This document shows, in pieces, positions 1 to 10,777 of a stretch of 64,000 nucleotides of DNA (its first letter is position 1; every line of letters starts with the position of its first letter). Below the pieces are notes generated by a model. The model had not been told where the DNA came from. It searched no databases and worked only from the letters and a program-made list of their open reading frames with translations. The stretch is from Verticillium longisporum (Eukaryota; Ascomycota; Sordariomycetes; Glomerellales; Plectosphaerellaceae). The position numbers and the translations under genes were made by a program. Where the stretch lies: assembly GCA_019188255.1 (NCBI GenBank), contig JAETXT010000012.1, positions 1 through 64,000 on the forward strand. Direction: 5' to 3'.

Positions 1-948
1 TACTCGGCAGACACCACCGACCGACCGGCCTCGAGGGCGACGACAGGACTTGACATGCAGATGCAGGGGCCGTCGTGCAGGGCCAGCACGCCGGCGTGCA
101 CGAGAGGGAAAAGGAGGAGGAACTTCATCGTCTTGGTGGCTGTGGGGGGCGTCGGTCTTGGACACTGGGTTATCACGCTGCCTTGCGCGTTATGACCGGT
201 TATGAGAAGTGGGAGCATGTCGTGCGCCGCCACGACAGGCGACGGTCGCCCTGCGAGCTAAATAGCGAGGGCAACAGGCGGCCGTCCCATGTTGCATGTT
301 CGTTGTCGGTCATAAGCCAGAGTTGATCATGGGCGAGGCATGTCCCACCATGGATCCGGGACGCAGGCTGCCAATAGCCGGACGTCAATTGCTGGACGTC
401 GGTTGTCAGATGGCAATTGTCAGACGTCAAAGGTGAGATCGCGCACCGTCGGTTCCACTGCTGATAACAAAACAAGGTTTGCACTATGACCCATCTCACA
501 TCTCAGGGCATGGGTCGCTGAACTTTCACGCACGATTGGTCAAGACGCCCCACGTTGACCATCACGGCCTGATGATCAACGAAGCAAGACCGACACTGCA
601 ACCCTGACGTTACGAGCGGTTATGTTCCTGTCGGGGTGATCGTCCCGCAAGACAACACACTGCAGAGCAGACCACTTCCGATGCAGCTAAAGGCAACAGG
701 CTTTCGATAACGTTGGCACCGATCATGTCTAGGACATGTATCATAAGACGTGGTGCCCCCGGGACGGGAGGGTTTTTGGGCTCACTCGCGATTTGCTGCC
801 CTCAGCACATTGGATCTTGCAAATGCATTGCTGGACTCTTGACTTGCGACTTGCCGGCGAGTCCTTCTTGCTCACTCTTTCTTGTTCACGAACATCTTCC
901 GATAGTCCATACTACACACTAGTGATTTTTTCAAGCTTGTACTGCAAC
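1..948. other. Upstream intergenic DNA, no gene recognised
   Basis: Only short open frames with no family resemblance are seen, on both strands. The last part is the promoter and 5' UTR of the PAQR gene that begins at 949. Nothing else can be supported. Confidence 0.5.
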
Positions 949-2019
949 ATGGAAATTCAACACGAAAGGACTCGGTTCGAGACGGATACGCCAGCCCTGC
1001 ACCCTGTCCGTAAGTGTTGTAAATCCTATCGACTTCGTCCCGCATCGCCTACACGACGAGCTCACTGTTCAATACACGCTTAGCAGAGGCCAGCTTTTCG
1101 GCCACAACACTGCACAGGGACAACAGCTTCATTCTCTCGGGCTATCGGTAGTGTGCCCTCAATGCCCGAATATGAGACGCGACGTTAATCGACCGCATAG
1201 TGATGTGTCGTTTTCGTACTGGCAATGTTTGCAAAGTACACTTGAACTCCACAATGAAACAGGTGCGGTAGCTTCATACTAGATGCGATGAACATCGCCT
1301 CTCTGACCAGTGACAAAGTCAACATTTGGTCGCATGCCCTGGGATCGCTGTGGTTTCTTCATCAATTTTTCGATGATTGTATCAAAGACGACACCACTGC
1401 TCTGTTGACCTCCGATAGGTTTGCCATCGGCATGTTTGACATGTCAGTGGCTTTATGCTTCTTCTTCTCTGCAGCCTTTCATACGTTCAGTAACCACAGC
1501 CGCAGTGTTTACAGACTTAGCAACCAGATGGATCACTTAGGTATCGTCTTGTTAATGTGGGGAACTGGACTTTCTGGCGCCCATTTTGTCTTTCGATGCC
1601 AGCGGACTGCATACACGGTCCATCTGACTCTTATGTCGGCCTCCGCCGTGCTGAGCGGCCTAGCTACGCTACGACCTGCTTTTCGTGAGACGGGGGACCA
1701 ACAACCGCGTGTTCTTGTCTATACATGTTTCGGTATCGGTCTCTTTGCGCCGGTGCTCCACGGCTTGTATGCATTCGGGCTTGCGGAGCTCGACGAGAGA
1801 ATGGGTCTTAGATCGTTTCTTGGCTTGGCGTTGCTCAACTCAATAGGGGCCTCGCTGTATCTCTACAAAGCACCAGAGCGGTGGTTGCCTGGCAGGTGTG
1901 ACCTTGCCGGGCAGGGCCATAACTGGATGCACGGGTTCGTGCTTGCTGGAGTATGGATGCGGTGTAACGGTCTAGTTCAGCTGGCGATCCCGAGAAGCGC
2001 AAGACAGGAGGTTCTATGA
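949..2019 (+). CDS. PAQR-family (adiponectin receptor / hemolysin III / Izh-like) membrane protein
   Basis: This encodes a seven-helix PAQR membrane protein. Yeast relatives (Izh proteins) act in zinc and sterol homeostasis, and some members are zinc-dependent ceramidases. Four exons are read: 949-1009, 1087-1147, 1201-1262 and 1311-2019, with introns of 77, 53 and 48 nt. Visible landmarks are RDNSFILSGYR in exon 2, YWQCLQSTLELHNET in exon 3, then VNIWSHALG, AAFHTF with the first zinc-ligand histidine, QMDHLGI, and GHNWMH, which supplies the HxxxH zinc ligands near the C-terminus. The first two junctions are in phase. The third is off by one base: the frame is restored if the AAA at 1315-1317 had one more A. 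The product would be about 298 residues, normal for fungal PAQRs. The alternative is a recent frameshift. The family call is firm; the intactness is not. Confidence 0.85.
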
Positions 2020-2833
2020 GTGGTCGAACGAAGGGATAATCATTCAAGCGCCAATCACGATCATGATCTGCAAATGAGATGATGGGCATACATTGGAGGG
2101 TTCTCCTGGAGATAGAGCGGATTGGCATCATAAAAAACTGAAGCTAAGCCTCAGTTCACCATTCATCAAATGTGTGCTGCTTTGGAGCCGACTTCCTAGG
2201 CTTCTTCCAAGTCCTTGTGACGAAGAGATTCTGGACACATCCGCCGGAAGCCGCAGACAGGAAAAGATGAGGGAACTAAACCGTAACCCTTCCGTCACGG
2301 TGTAGTCTGGACCAGCCGTCGGAAAGGGCAGAGAGGACAGAAGTCTCGTGGTATGCTGGCAGAGAAGCTTGTTTCTTGGACGATCAAGAGAAATCCTGCT
2401 CACGTAATAGTCCACGGAATGCCCATGGTCCCTTCGTTGTGGTGTGCTGAGAGTGGAGACATCGGCTAAGGCAGCTACGCAGGCCTTGTAGTTTAATATT
2501 GAGCATTCAACTGTGACCTCCCCCTAGGTTCGTGCTCGGCGATACATCCTCTACGCCAGTGCCGACGTACTAAACGAAGTTCGAAATATCAGAGTCAGTC
2601 TGCGGGATCGAGATGGAGGCCAGATACACGTTTATTAGAGTACTGACTGCATGCAGCCTTAAGTAGATGATTTGCGTTGCGGTGATCTTCTTTGTTGCTC
2701 ATATTGAGATTTGATTATACGACCGTGGCGGGTGGCTTCAACCCGCCCTAGGTGTGGAAAGGGGCATAAAGCACCTTACTGTCCGCCCAGTTCTCTAGAA
2801 CCACCGATCCTTAGATATCTCAAGCTTTGCATC
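2020..2833. other. Intergenic DNA
   Basis: This separates the PAQR gene from the next gene on the same strand. No coding signal was recognised. It should contain the terminator of the first gene and the promoter of the second. Confidence 0.5.
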
Positions 2834-4130
2834 ATGGATGCCCAGAAGAGAAAGCGACAGGGCCCACGCCTTACCAGTCAAGAAAGACTCATCCGTCCGC
2901 ACCCCAGTGATACATCATCATCTTCTGATGACGCATTGTCTTCTGATGAGCGGTCATTCAAACGACGGAAAGTGAAATGGAAAGTGAATGAGTCGAAGCG
3001 AGCAAGTGACAACGATAAAGGCAAGCAGGTTCCCGCCATTGTGCCCACGTTGAAGTTTCAAAAGACTGGTGGAGCCGTGAAGCTCCTACCAGTGTCAACG
3101 CAAGTGCCGGATTGTCTCCCGTCCAAGATCAAAACAGATGGGGCAACGGCTGCTTCTCCCGTTTCTCTACTGAAATCGCTTCGCGGTTGGACCATCAAGG
3201 GCAGCAACGGCGCCAGTTCATCTGTAAACACAAACACGTATCACAACACGAAGAAATCTTCAATGTTTAGACTCGGCATGGCAGTAAGATCTGCCCGTCC
3301 TGTTTCTTGTTGACTTGCTGACACGCTAGACCACGGAGGACCAGACCCGTCTGAGTAAACAAAATGTTGACGATGTCTTGAATATCATCACTTGTCAGCA
3401 CCAACAGAGAATCAGTGTTCTGGATCAAAACACGAAAGTGTTCCCGGAATCCAACTTGACTCTTTTGCCCGTCTTTCAAGACGGTCAATGGGCTCTCGGC
3501 TACTACTCAGCAGCCGGGCTGACCGTGTACGAATCACTTCCCGACTTGTCCAGGCGCGAGGCCATGATAGAATATTTTCAAGACTACCACAAGACACAAC
3601 CCGGCTTGCTCGTCACAATTTCAGCTCCGCTGATCCGCCCGAAGTTTCACGATTCCGGTGTGTACCTCCTGGTCACGGCTATTCTCCTCATAGCAGAGTG
3701 CGACCTCCCGAGCAGCATTGACTACGGCTTCTGGAAAGAGGTGTTGAAGCATATTTTTCTATCCCATGTAGGTTACCAAATCATCGCCCAGCCCATTTTC
3801 TCAAACACGCCGTCGTCAAGTGGTTGCTCGGACATGACCCACTTTGGACTGTCAGCTAGGGTTTCGCCAGACTGCCCGGGATGCTTCTTGCATGACAATC
3901 GGAAGGTGCGCATCAAAGGCCCCAGCCTGGAAGTGGTGCCAAAGTACCGTCAGTCGTTGCAGTCGGCTGAGAAGGCTTGCCACGCACTGTACAAGTTGAC
4001 AAAGATATCATCGAAGAAAGGTGCGCGTGTTGCCAATGAAAACAGCCGCCGAATTATGCAAGCACTGCAGTTCGCCAAGTTGTCCAAGAGTTGCCTGCAG
4101 GCGGAAGTTGACAGGCTTCAATCACGTTAG
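2834..4130 (+). CDS. Ulp1-like (C48) protease-fold protein, probably catalytically dead
   Basis: Two exons, 2834-3283 and 3330-4130, are joined by a 46-nt GT-AG intron and give about 416 residues. The start is the ATG of MDAQKRKRQ. Residues 1-150 are basic and serine-rich with nuclear-signal-like KRRKVKWK. The second exon resembles the SUMO-protease (Ulp1/C48) core: QDGQWALGYY where active enzymes have an HW block, VYESLPD where they have a D-S-L block, and FHDSGVYLLVTAILL where they have the D-C-G-V nucleophile block. Histidine, aspartate and cysteine are therefore Gln, Glu and Ser. The C-terminal 80 residues are basic and helical. If the fold is right, the protein could bind rather than cleave ubiquitin-like modifiers. 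The family assignment is my reading of weak motifs; the frame and intron are well supported. Confidence 0.5.
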
Positions 4131-5057
4131 GATGACTGACGGCCTTCAAAGCAAATGCAAGAGGGGATATGGGTCTCCCTTCCGCTATCCCCTACTGAGA
4201 TGATGTGGGTGTGGGCGGAGCCTAGGTGCCCGTGTGAGAGAAAAGATTAACTTGATGCACACAATGTTCCCTACCCTTCGCCTCAAATTCGTGAACGAAA
4301 TTAGACGACGATGTTGATCCTATGGAATTATTTCGCGAGAGAAAGTAGCTATGATTGGTATAGGGATTTACTCTAGTATAAATAGACATGAGTATTAAAC
4401 ATTGGCGACGAAGTGTTTCGAGGCGTAAAAATGATGCAGGATATATGTACGTTAAAAACAAAACCAGATCGGCAAGCCTCGTATCAAATATTCCCTGCTG
4501 GCCATAAGTAATTGAATTCACGGTCCAGCCCCCGCTATGCGCCATATTGGCGGATGCTGGCTCGCAGATGAGACAGAATACTGAACCGCGTTGGAAAGCA
4601 CTAGTCACTCAAATCGCCTAGACGGGGGTGAAGTGTGGCACCATCCAAAAATCGTTTAACCCATTTCGCTACCCGGTCTCAAGCCTCGCGGCATCTCAAC
4701 AGCTTCATGCTTGCCGATTTTAGAGGATGAAGTCGTTCAGTCTACTCTATGTTGCTATTGACTCGGCTTTGGAATACTCACTTAGGCAGATGATGGAAGT
4801 CTCGACCGCCGTGTCACGGCCGCCCGCGGATCAAAGTGGGCCGAGGCCTGCCAGTGGTAATGGCCTTATTACCTTTGAAGATTATTTTACGCCATAAAAG
4901 GCGGCAACGCCTTTCGACCCCCTTCACTTCATTTTCACATCCGCTGTGGCCGACCCTCTGATGATCCCACCGTGAACACCCACGCCTGCCCTTTGCCATC
5001 CCTCGTCAGCGAACCTGTCGGTACCCACGCAGCGACCGTCCGAATGGCTTCGCGCCG
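4131..5057. other. Intergenic DNA upstream of the recombinase gene
   Basis: No gene is recognised. In Starship elements the captain lies close to the left border, so any left border of a mobile element here should fall in this stretch. TTAC followed seven bases later by A occurs at 4887-4898, but that pattern is short enough to occur by chance. Confidence 0.3.
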
Positions 5058-7662
5058 TTGTACCGCTGCTCGCCGGCCCGGAGCGAATGGCCCCCTGACA
5101 ACAATCATGCAGACTTTCTCAACCTTGTCGCTCAGCGGGAGGCCGACGGCCGCGTGTCCAATCGCCCCCTACCTTTGTCGGTTGAGGAACATGCCGCGCA
5201 CAGAAAACGACTCGAGAGCGTTCGCTTTATTAAACCGAAATTCGCCGACGAGACCGAGATCAATATGTCTGGCATGTTGGGGAAAGGGAAACCGTAAGTT
5301 CTGCAGCGTTGTCATGCTGGCTCGGCTTGACGTCAGCCTACTTACTTTGTCCTTCCAGGTAGTGCGCCGAGACGAACGTTGGAGACTGGAGGGCTACGAT
5401 CAAGAACCTGACATGCGAACTAACGATGGACTTCTTCCTGTTCGTCTGTGGCAACTATAACGTCAAGTCATGGGGAACATCACATGTATACATCCGACAG
5501 TTTCAGCAGCTGTACACCACCATCGCCGGCCGTTACGTCGATAGGAATGATGCCAAGGAGGTCTACAAGGTACGGGCACTACTGCACTGATTTCATGAAA
5601 CCGGCTTGCTAATACTTCATCAGTACCACCGTCAAGTATTGGTCCCACGCTTTGGCCTCCGCGAACCAAACGTGAATGGTAAACCTGTGGTTGGTGCAGA
5701 CGAGGTGCGGGTTCTCCTCACGTTCAACATAGCCTATGACACTAGCATCTTTCCTGGCGAGCGTCACCGGCTTAATCAAGCCTGTTGCTACCTCATTCTG
5801 AGCTATACTGGCGCCAGGATCGCCGAGCTAGTTCACAACCAGCGGCAGCGACCTCAAGACGGCTCTATGGAAGAGCTTTTTGGCCTCAAGGTTGTCCCGT
5901 CGGAAGGACGACAGACCATCAGTGAAAGTGCCGACAAGGACGAAGGAGGAGAATCTGAAGTCGCACAAGATGAAGAGTCCCTGCGCCTAGACGAGATCCC
6001 CTGCACGCAGACCACAGGGCGCGGACGCCCAAAAGCCCTCTGCTACGAGGACATTTCCATGATGATTGTCGAGCACCCGGTGACGCGTCGAGCCATCCCG
6101 GTCATGTCGATCAAGTTTGTTCACCATAAGGGATCAGACAACAAGCCAAAACCGTAAGTGTCTAGCTCTCAGGCATTGTCGTCACACCATGCTGTCGTTA
6201 ACAGAGGCTAGCACCATCTTCTCCTTCACGCCCACCAGGGAGTTAATATTTTGTCCCGTCAGCATCATGATCGCCCTCGCGCTGCATGACCAGGCTTTCG
6301 ACGCGCCGAGCTTGACGAACGCTACACGGGTCCTCGGGACGAAGAACTGGGGTTCCACTAAATGCACTCCGCTCCGGTGGAAGGAAGACGTGAAGAAGAT
6401 TCCTGTTTTTCGGCGCTTCGGGCGTGGTGGAGACCTGTCCAAGACCGAGGACATGCTGCACAGCAAATTCAGAGACGACCTTGGTCGACAAAGTCTGGAC
6501 GCTGGGTTCGAGCAGCGCTGGACGGCCAAGATCTTCCGCAGAGGAGCGTCTGATGCGGCTAATGGTATATTAGAACTTTCCCCGGGCGTCTGAAAGTGGA
6601 CCGCAACTGATAAGGGGTTCTCAGGAAATGCGCCTGACGTAGTACGCGATCAAATGATGCGCCACGATTCGAAGTTCGCCACATTTCACGGCGCCTACCT
6701 CAACGAGAGGGTTCAGTTCGACTTGCAAAACACGTTTCTGGAAGAAGAGACTGAAGATCAATTGTACCGCTTGTTCGCGCACGTCAGCCTGGCCCGTGAT
6801 CCTCGGGCGAAGCGAGATATGGTCCCGGCAGAGGTGTGGGCGAATCTCCCCCGACCCAGAGATTGTTGAGCTGCAACAAGAGCGGACGGCGCTAAAGCAG
6901 TGGTCGTATCAAATTCGAGGCCACAAGTATGAAGTCAAGATCCGCCAGCTCACAGAGACAATCAGGACGATGCGAGTAGGGCGTGAGGCCAAGATTGTAG
7001 ACCAATATCGGAAACATTACTTCTACAACCGGCCAACCTGGAACATCGAGAGGCAAGCGCGAGACGAGGAGGAAGAGGAGTATGTCGAGCCAGCGATTGA
7101 CCTCGAGATTCCCGACCGGGCCCGGCTCGCCGAGATTTTATGCAAGCAGCCCAAGGATCTGAGTGAGACGGAAGTTCACCAGCTACGAATCGAGGCTATT
7201 AACACAATGGTGGCGTTATGCGATAGGCGGGAGACGATCAAGCGCGAACGCTTACGAACCCGACCGCAGATGAACATATCCATCAAGCAGGAGACGCCTA
7301 AACACCTGAGCAAGATGATTTCCCTACTAATGGACCCGACTCAGTGCCCGAGCTGCATTGGCGATGAGCGGCTTTCCTCCGGGCAGCGGACATTCAAGTA
7401 TTGTCGCCCCGTGGTCAGAAATGACCATTTTGATGACCATCATTTGGAAGAACGGGAGCTCGCTGAGCAACGTGGCGAGCCGATACGCTGCGACCACCCG
7501 AAGTGTAGGAAGGAAAAGTTCCAGCACTTGGACCACTTTCGGAACCATGTCCACTCTGTACATGGTGTCCCGCTCAGGTCGTCGGAGCAGGTGGAGTTGA
7601 GGCGTCAAAAGAAGGTCAGGAAGCGGCAGATGGTGAGCATTGTAAGACAGAAGATGTCTTAG
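5058..7662 (+). CDS. DUF3435 tyrosine recombinase (Starship captain-type) with C-terminal C2H2 finger
   Basis: DUF3435 proteins are tyrosine recombinases; those heading Starship elements mobilise the whole element. Exons seen are 5058-5293, about 5359-5569, 5624-6153, 6212-6564 and 6625-7662. The core contains AYDTSIFPGERHR, SYTGARIAEL with the first catalytic Arg, LCYEDISM, KFVHHKGSDNKPKPTIFSF, FRRGASDAANG, MMRHDS and GAYLNERVQFDLQ with the candidate tyrosine. A coiled region and a finger with spacing C-x4-C-x12-H-x5-H follow at about 7489-7570. Three faults are visible. A TAG lies directly after the acceptor at 5358. The C5 run at 6848-6852 has one C too many for the downstream frame. No ATG is in frame at the N-terminus. 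The gene is either decaying or carries assembly errors plus one nonsense codon. The family call is firm. Confidence 0.85.
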
Positions 7663-9056
7663 GCGATGTGCTCACAATGCACCGAGGGCTGAGTCCGTTG
7701 CCGTCACGCTGAATTATCAGAGAAACGTCGATAATTCTTACTGAAGTGGGTGTTTTTTTGAGCGATTGCGGCATAATTATGTCTCGTGGAAATGGAAGAG
7801 GAAGGTTCAGGACGGTCATAACTAATTGTGTGAGTGACGTAATCTATTGGCTCTTCAAAGATCTCAGTTTATACTAGATCTAGAGAGATAGGAAACAGTA
7901 CTATCGGGGTCTACGTGCCGAAATATTTGTCTTCGAGCCCCTTAAGAATCTCAGTCACGTCTACTACAACATTGTGCCCGCCCTGTACTGTTAATCGTTT
8001 GATTGGCCACTGCTATACTAGAGTTGTACCCTCTAATTGGGATGATTCATTTGGTGTCATTCTGGCGCTGGCCTGATATTGAGGTTTGGTTGTCTCGGGA
8101 TTCTAGGCGGCTTGAGTTGTGAGGGGGAAAATATCCTGTTTCCCCTTACTCAAGAGGCTAACTAAATAGCTAGGGGTTCCTGCATTAGGTTGAATGACCT
8201 TCTTGGATGTTGGTTCTTTTCGGTCTTGAGAGCAGTCTTAACTGGCCAAATATCGCTGAGGGTCTCCTACTTCTGTCCTTCTCCCGAAATGAATTGAGAG
8301 TCCAGGGCGTTTCCGTCGCAGGTGGCGCGTGGTGTTGCGATATATGTGAAGCCTAGCATATGAGGACTGCAGGTCGTGAATACGACTATATATAGTAGCG
8401 AAGGCACACAAGGCACCTAGTGGTGCGACCTGTCTCATACTGACGAATATTACGCCGCGTTTGCCGCCCTGCCTTTGGAAGGCCGCGACTGGTTTGTCGG
8501 TTCCTTGGCTGACCGCCACGCACCAGACATCTGGATGCCCGCATCACTACTGATTGCTGTCTTCATAAATGTGATGATGTAGGTCAAATTGCATACCCGG
8601 TAACTATGATGCTCTCGCAAGGGGGTAGAGACACAGGTGACAATACGTAATTGATTCATTGAGACTGAAAACGCTGATGACGCTGATGACGCTGATGACG
8701 CTGATGACGCTGATGACGCTGATGACGCTGATGACGCTACGTGCAATGTCGCACATTCTGCTAGTGCAGCGTGGGGTATACTTTTGCCCCAAGGATCACG
8801 AGTAACCCGATGCCCACTCCAGAAAGCCTGCCAAGCCATGCCCTATATTATACCCCATGGGGACGATATCTTCGATGCTAGCTTCACCCACGAAGAAGAG
8901 ATCCATCATAGAGCTCTGTGGTGGGCTCCACATCCCATCTTCCCTGCTCAACCTGTAGCCCGCTGTGGCCGTCGTGTTGAGAACGTCTTGTCTGAACAGT
9001 CGTTCTGGTTCCGCAACGGTGTCTATGGCCAGTGATCTGCTGCTCCGTCTCCATGA
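7663..9056. other. Intergenic DNA with a 9-bp tandem repeat
   Basis: No coding region was recognised apart from frames created by the tandem repeat at 8671-8738. The stretch is AT-rich in its first half. Confidence 0.4.
8671..8738. repeat. 9-bp tandem repeat (ACGCTGATG), about 7.5 copies
   Basis: The unit ACGCTGATG is repeated perfectly from 8671 to 8738. Because the period is a multiple of three, it opens Ser-Ala-Ser and Val-Ile-Ser frames on the minus strand. I take these as by-products and not as genes. Confidence 0.95.
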
Positions 9057-9530
9057 TCATGTGTGCAGGCACCCATAAGCAGACCTCAGAAGTCTGTATG
9101 AGTCTGCGATGATTGCTGAGTTGGAACTGGCAGCATCAGACATTCGGCGCGAGTGCGTCGTACCCAGCCGCCCGGCCGGGACGGAACGTCTGGCTCGCAC
9201 GAGCCTGCCCTCCGACTTGAAGCTAAAATCGTCGAACCACGTCGTGATGCCTTCCAGCTCATCATCGTCAGAGCCGTGCATGGGGTCCCAACTGTCCGAG
9301 ACGAAGTCGCCGGCCCCGCCAAGGACAGCAACTTGAAAGGCCGTCCAGTCCAAGGTCTTATCGGGCATGACGTCTGCGTAGAGAACAAAGCCAGCGTTGA
9401 GGATGCGAATGCGGCCGTGGCGGAACGTCGGCATTTTCATGCTGTAGGGTGTCCATCGAAGATAGAGAGCGTCGCCATCGTCGGAGGGTGCAACCCTGTG
9501 CGTAGGCCAAGTCGGCTCCGCTGTTGGCAT
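9057..9530 (-). CDS. Hypothetical protein with acidic segment
   Basis: An ATG-started frame of 157 codons on the minus strand. I do not recognise the family. The middle reads ILNAGFVLYADVMPDKTLDW, followed by an acidic, aromatic stretch (SDDDELEGITTWFDDF) and a basic, serine-rich tail. No signal peptide or membrane segment is evident. The upstream minus-strand sequence to about 9580 stays open in another frame, so a short 5' exon is possible. The mixed hydrophobic and acidic composition argues for a real protein, but there is no independent support. Confidence 0.4.
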   Translation of the reverse strand: MPTAEPTWPTHRVAPSDDGDALYLRWTPYSMKMPTFRHGRIRILNAGFVLYADVMPDKTLDWTAFQVAVLGGAGDFVSDSWDPMHGSDDDELEGITTWFDDFSFKSEGRLVRARRSVPAGRLGTTHSRRMSDAASSNSAIIADSYRLLRSAYGCLHT

Positions 9531-10205
9531 TCGCAGCCGTCTTCGACAACTCGTCTCCCGGGGAACCCCACAGCACCAATAACCGCTGCTAGCTAGCCCG
9601 ATGAGAGGATGGGCTGGTATGATCTCATCAGCCTTGATCTTTTCGCAGCCATCTAACGATGTTCGCCACGTCGTGGAGTGTTCGGTTGTGACAAGATTCC
9701 GTTTTCCTGCTCTCTTTGCGATTAAAGTGGTAGACGTGCTGACAGCGCTCGCGATGAGGCAATGTGTCAGAAGGGTAGGCTTTACAGGGGTTGGTGGTAA
9801 CCGCAGCAGGGCTGACAGGCTGTAGGCAAAGAATCAATCTTGGAGAAACAGTGTAGAGACAGTTCGGTGTATACAGAACCCTAATTAAATTATCCCTTTG
9901 TTCTTCTCTTTAGGAGTAATAATACGTCCAAGACCTCGTCCCAACGAGTCGCTCGACGGCCAGCTTATTACAGTGAGGTACTCTCGAACATTGCTGGGTC
10001 AGAATCATCCCCCAATCCAACTGTTGGTTTTTTACGAGAATTTCATCAGGCCAGTCTTCCATCTCAGCCTTTAGAATAAATAGCATCGTCTCTGAAGTCA
10101 CCGATAGCCGTGACGAACAGTCAAGGGGCTCTATGATATCAAACCTAATTTTGAGTTGTAGGTCAGTTTTCGAAACATAAGGCCAATCTTCGATGCGTGG
10201 GTCTC
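9531..10205. other. Intergenic DNA
   Basis: Nothing recognised. Short minus-strand frames at 9628-9837 and 9910-10101 lack motifs. They may include 3' UTR of the Zn2Cys6 gene that ends at 10206. Confidence 0.4.
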
Positions 10206-10777
10206 TTACAGATCTTCGAATAAGATGTCTACTTCATCATTTATGGACACAGTCCCAAGCTCCATATAACTTTCGGTTGCCTTGAATTTTGGGACTTCGA
10301 CATCGCGATCACCGTGACCAGGTTTCGATAGGAGGAGTCGATTGGGGCCATCTGAGGTAAGGAAGTGGTCGACATCTTGATCTAAATCGATTTCCCTCAT
10401 CCACCTGATGACCCTTACCTTTGCCTCTGCGGACTGCAAAGCGGGGAATTGGAAAAAATTCCCAAGAGGGAAACGCGACGTTTAAGCTCGCAGTATTCTT
10501 TTCTCAAAGCGGCGAGCCGAGTGACACCTTGTTCAAGGTCATAGAAGCACTCTGCTGCAGCTTGGAAGCTCGCGTCGGCACAAGCAAAGCATACAGGTCG
10601 GTGGCCATCACATTTCGTACGTTTTTGGCGGCACGTAGAGCATGCCACAATGGTCAAAGGACCTCGCTTCTTAGGTATCGGGCTGGAATTGTCGAAGGGC
10701 GTACGTGACTGCTGGAATAGCGAATCGGCCGCTTTCCAATGGGCGGGAGCAGGCAAAATGCTTTTATAAGGTTTCAT
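10206..10777 (-). CDS. Short Zn2Cys6 transcription factor, frame change in the coding region
   Basis: The ATG at 10777 starts a protein with a binuclear zinc cluster: ACSTCRQKRTKCDGHRPVC, then a further CxxxxxC-type end in CFACADASFQAAAEC. This gives the order C-x2-C-x6-C-x6-C-x2-C-x9-C expected of a fungal DNA-binding regulator. A helical segment with LAALRKEYCELKRRVSLL follows, and the frame then closes. The next frame continues with LQSAEAKVRVIRWMREID, which is the helix that normally follows in short regulators of this type. The change falls at the A6 run 10453-10458 (T6 on the coding strand), where one extra base would join the two parts. Product about 190 residues. There is no large middle homology region. 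Its target genes cannot be inferred. Confidence 0.7.

Noticed and set aside
1263..1282. A 20-nt intron that would put the PAQR exons in phase
   Set aside because: Far too short for splicing; a 48-nt intron plus one missing A is more plausible.
4887..4898. TTAC-N7-A as a Starship target site
   Set aside because: Five fixed bases are expected many times in 64 kb by chance; no matching second copy was found at another border.
8671..8738. CRISPR-like array
   Set aside because: Perfect head-to-tail 9-bp units with no spacers, in a eukaryotic genome.
8450..8839. Minus-strand frames rich in Ser-Ala-Ser or Val-Ile-Ser
   Set aside because: They arise only from the 9-bp tandem repeat at 8671-8738 and have no motif outside it.
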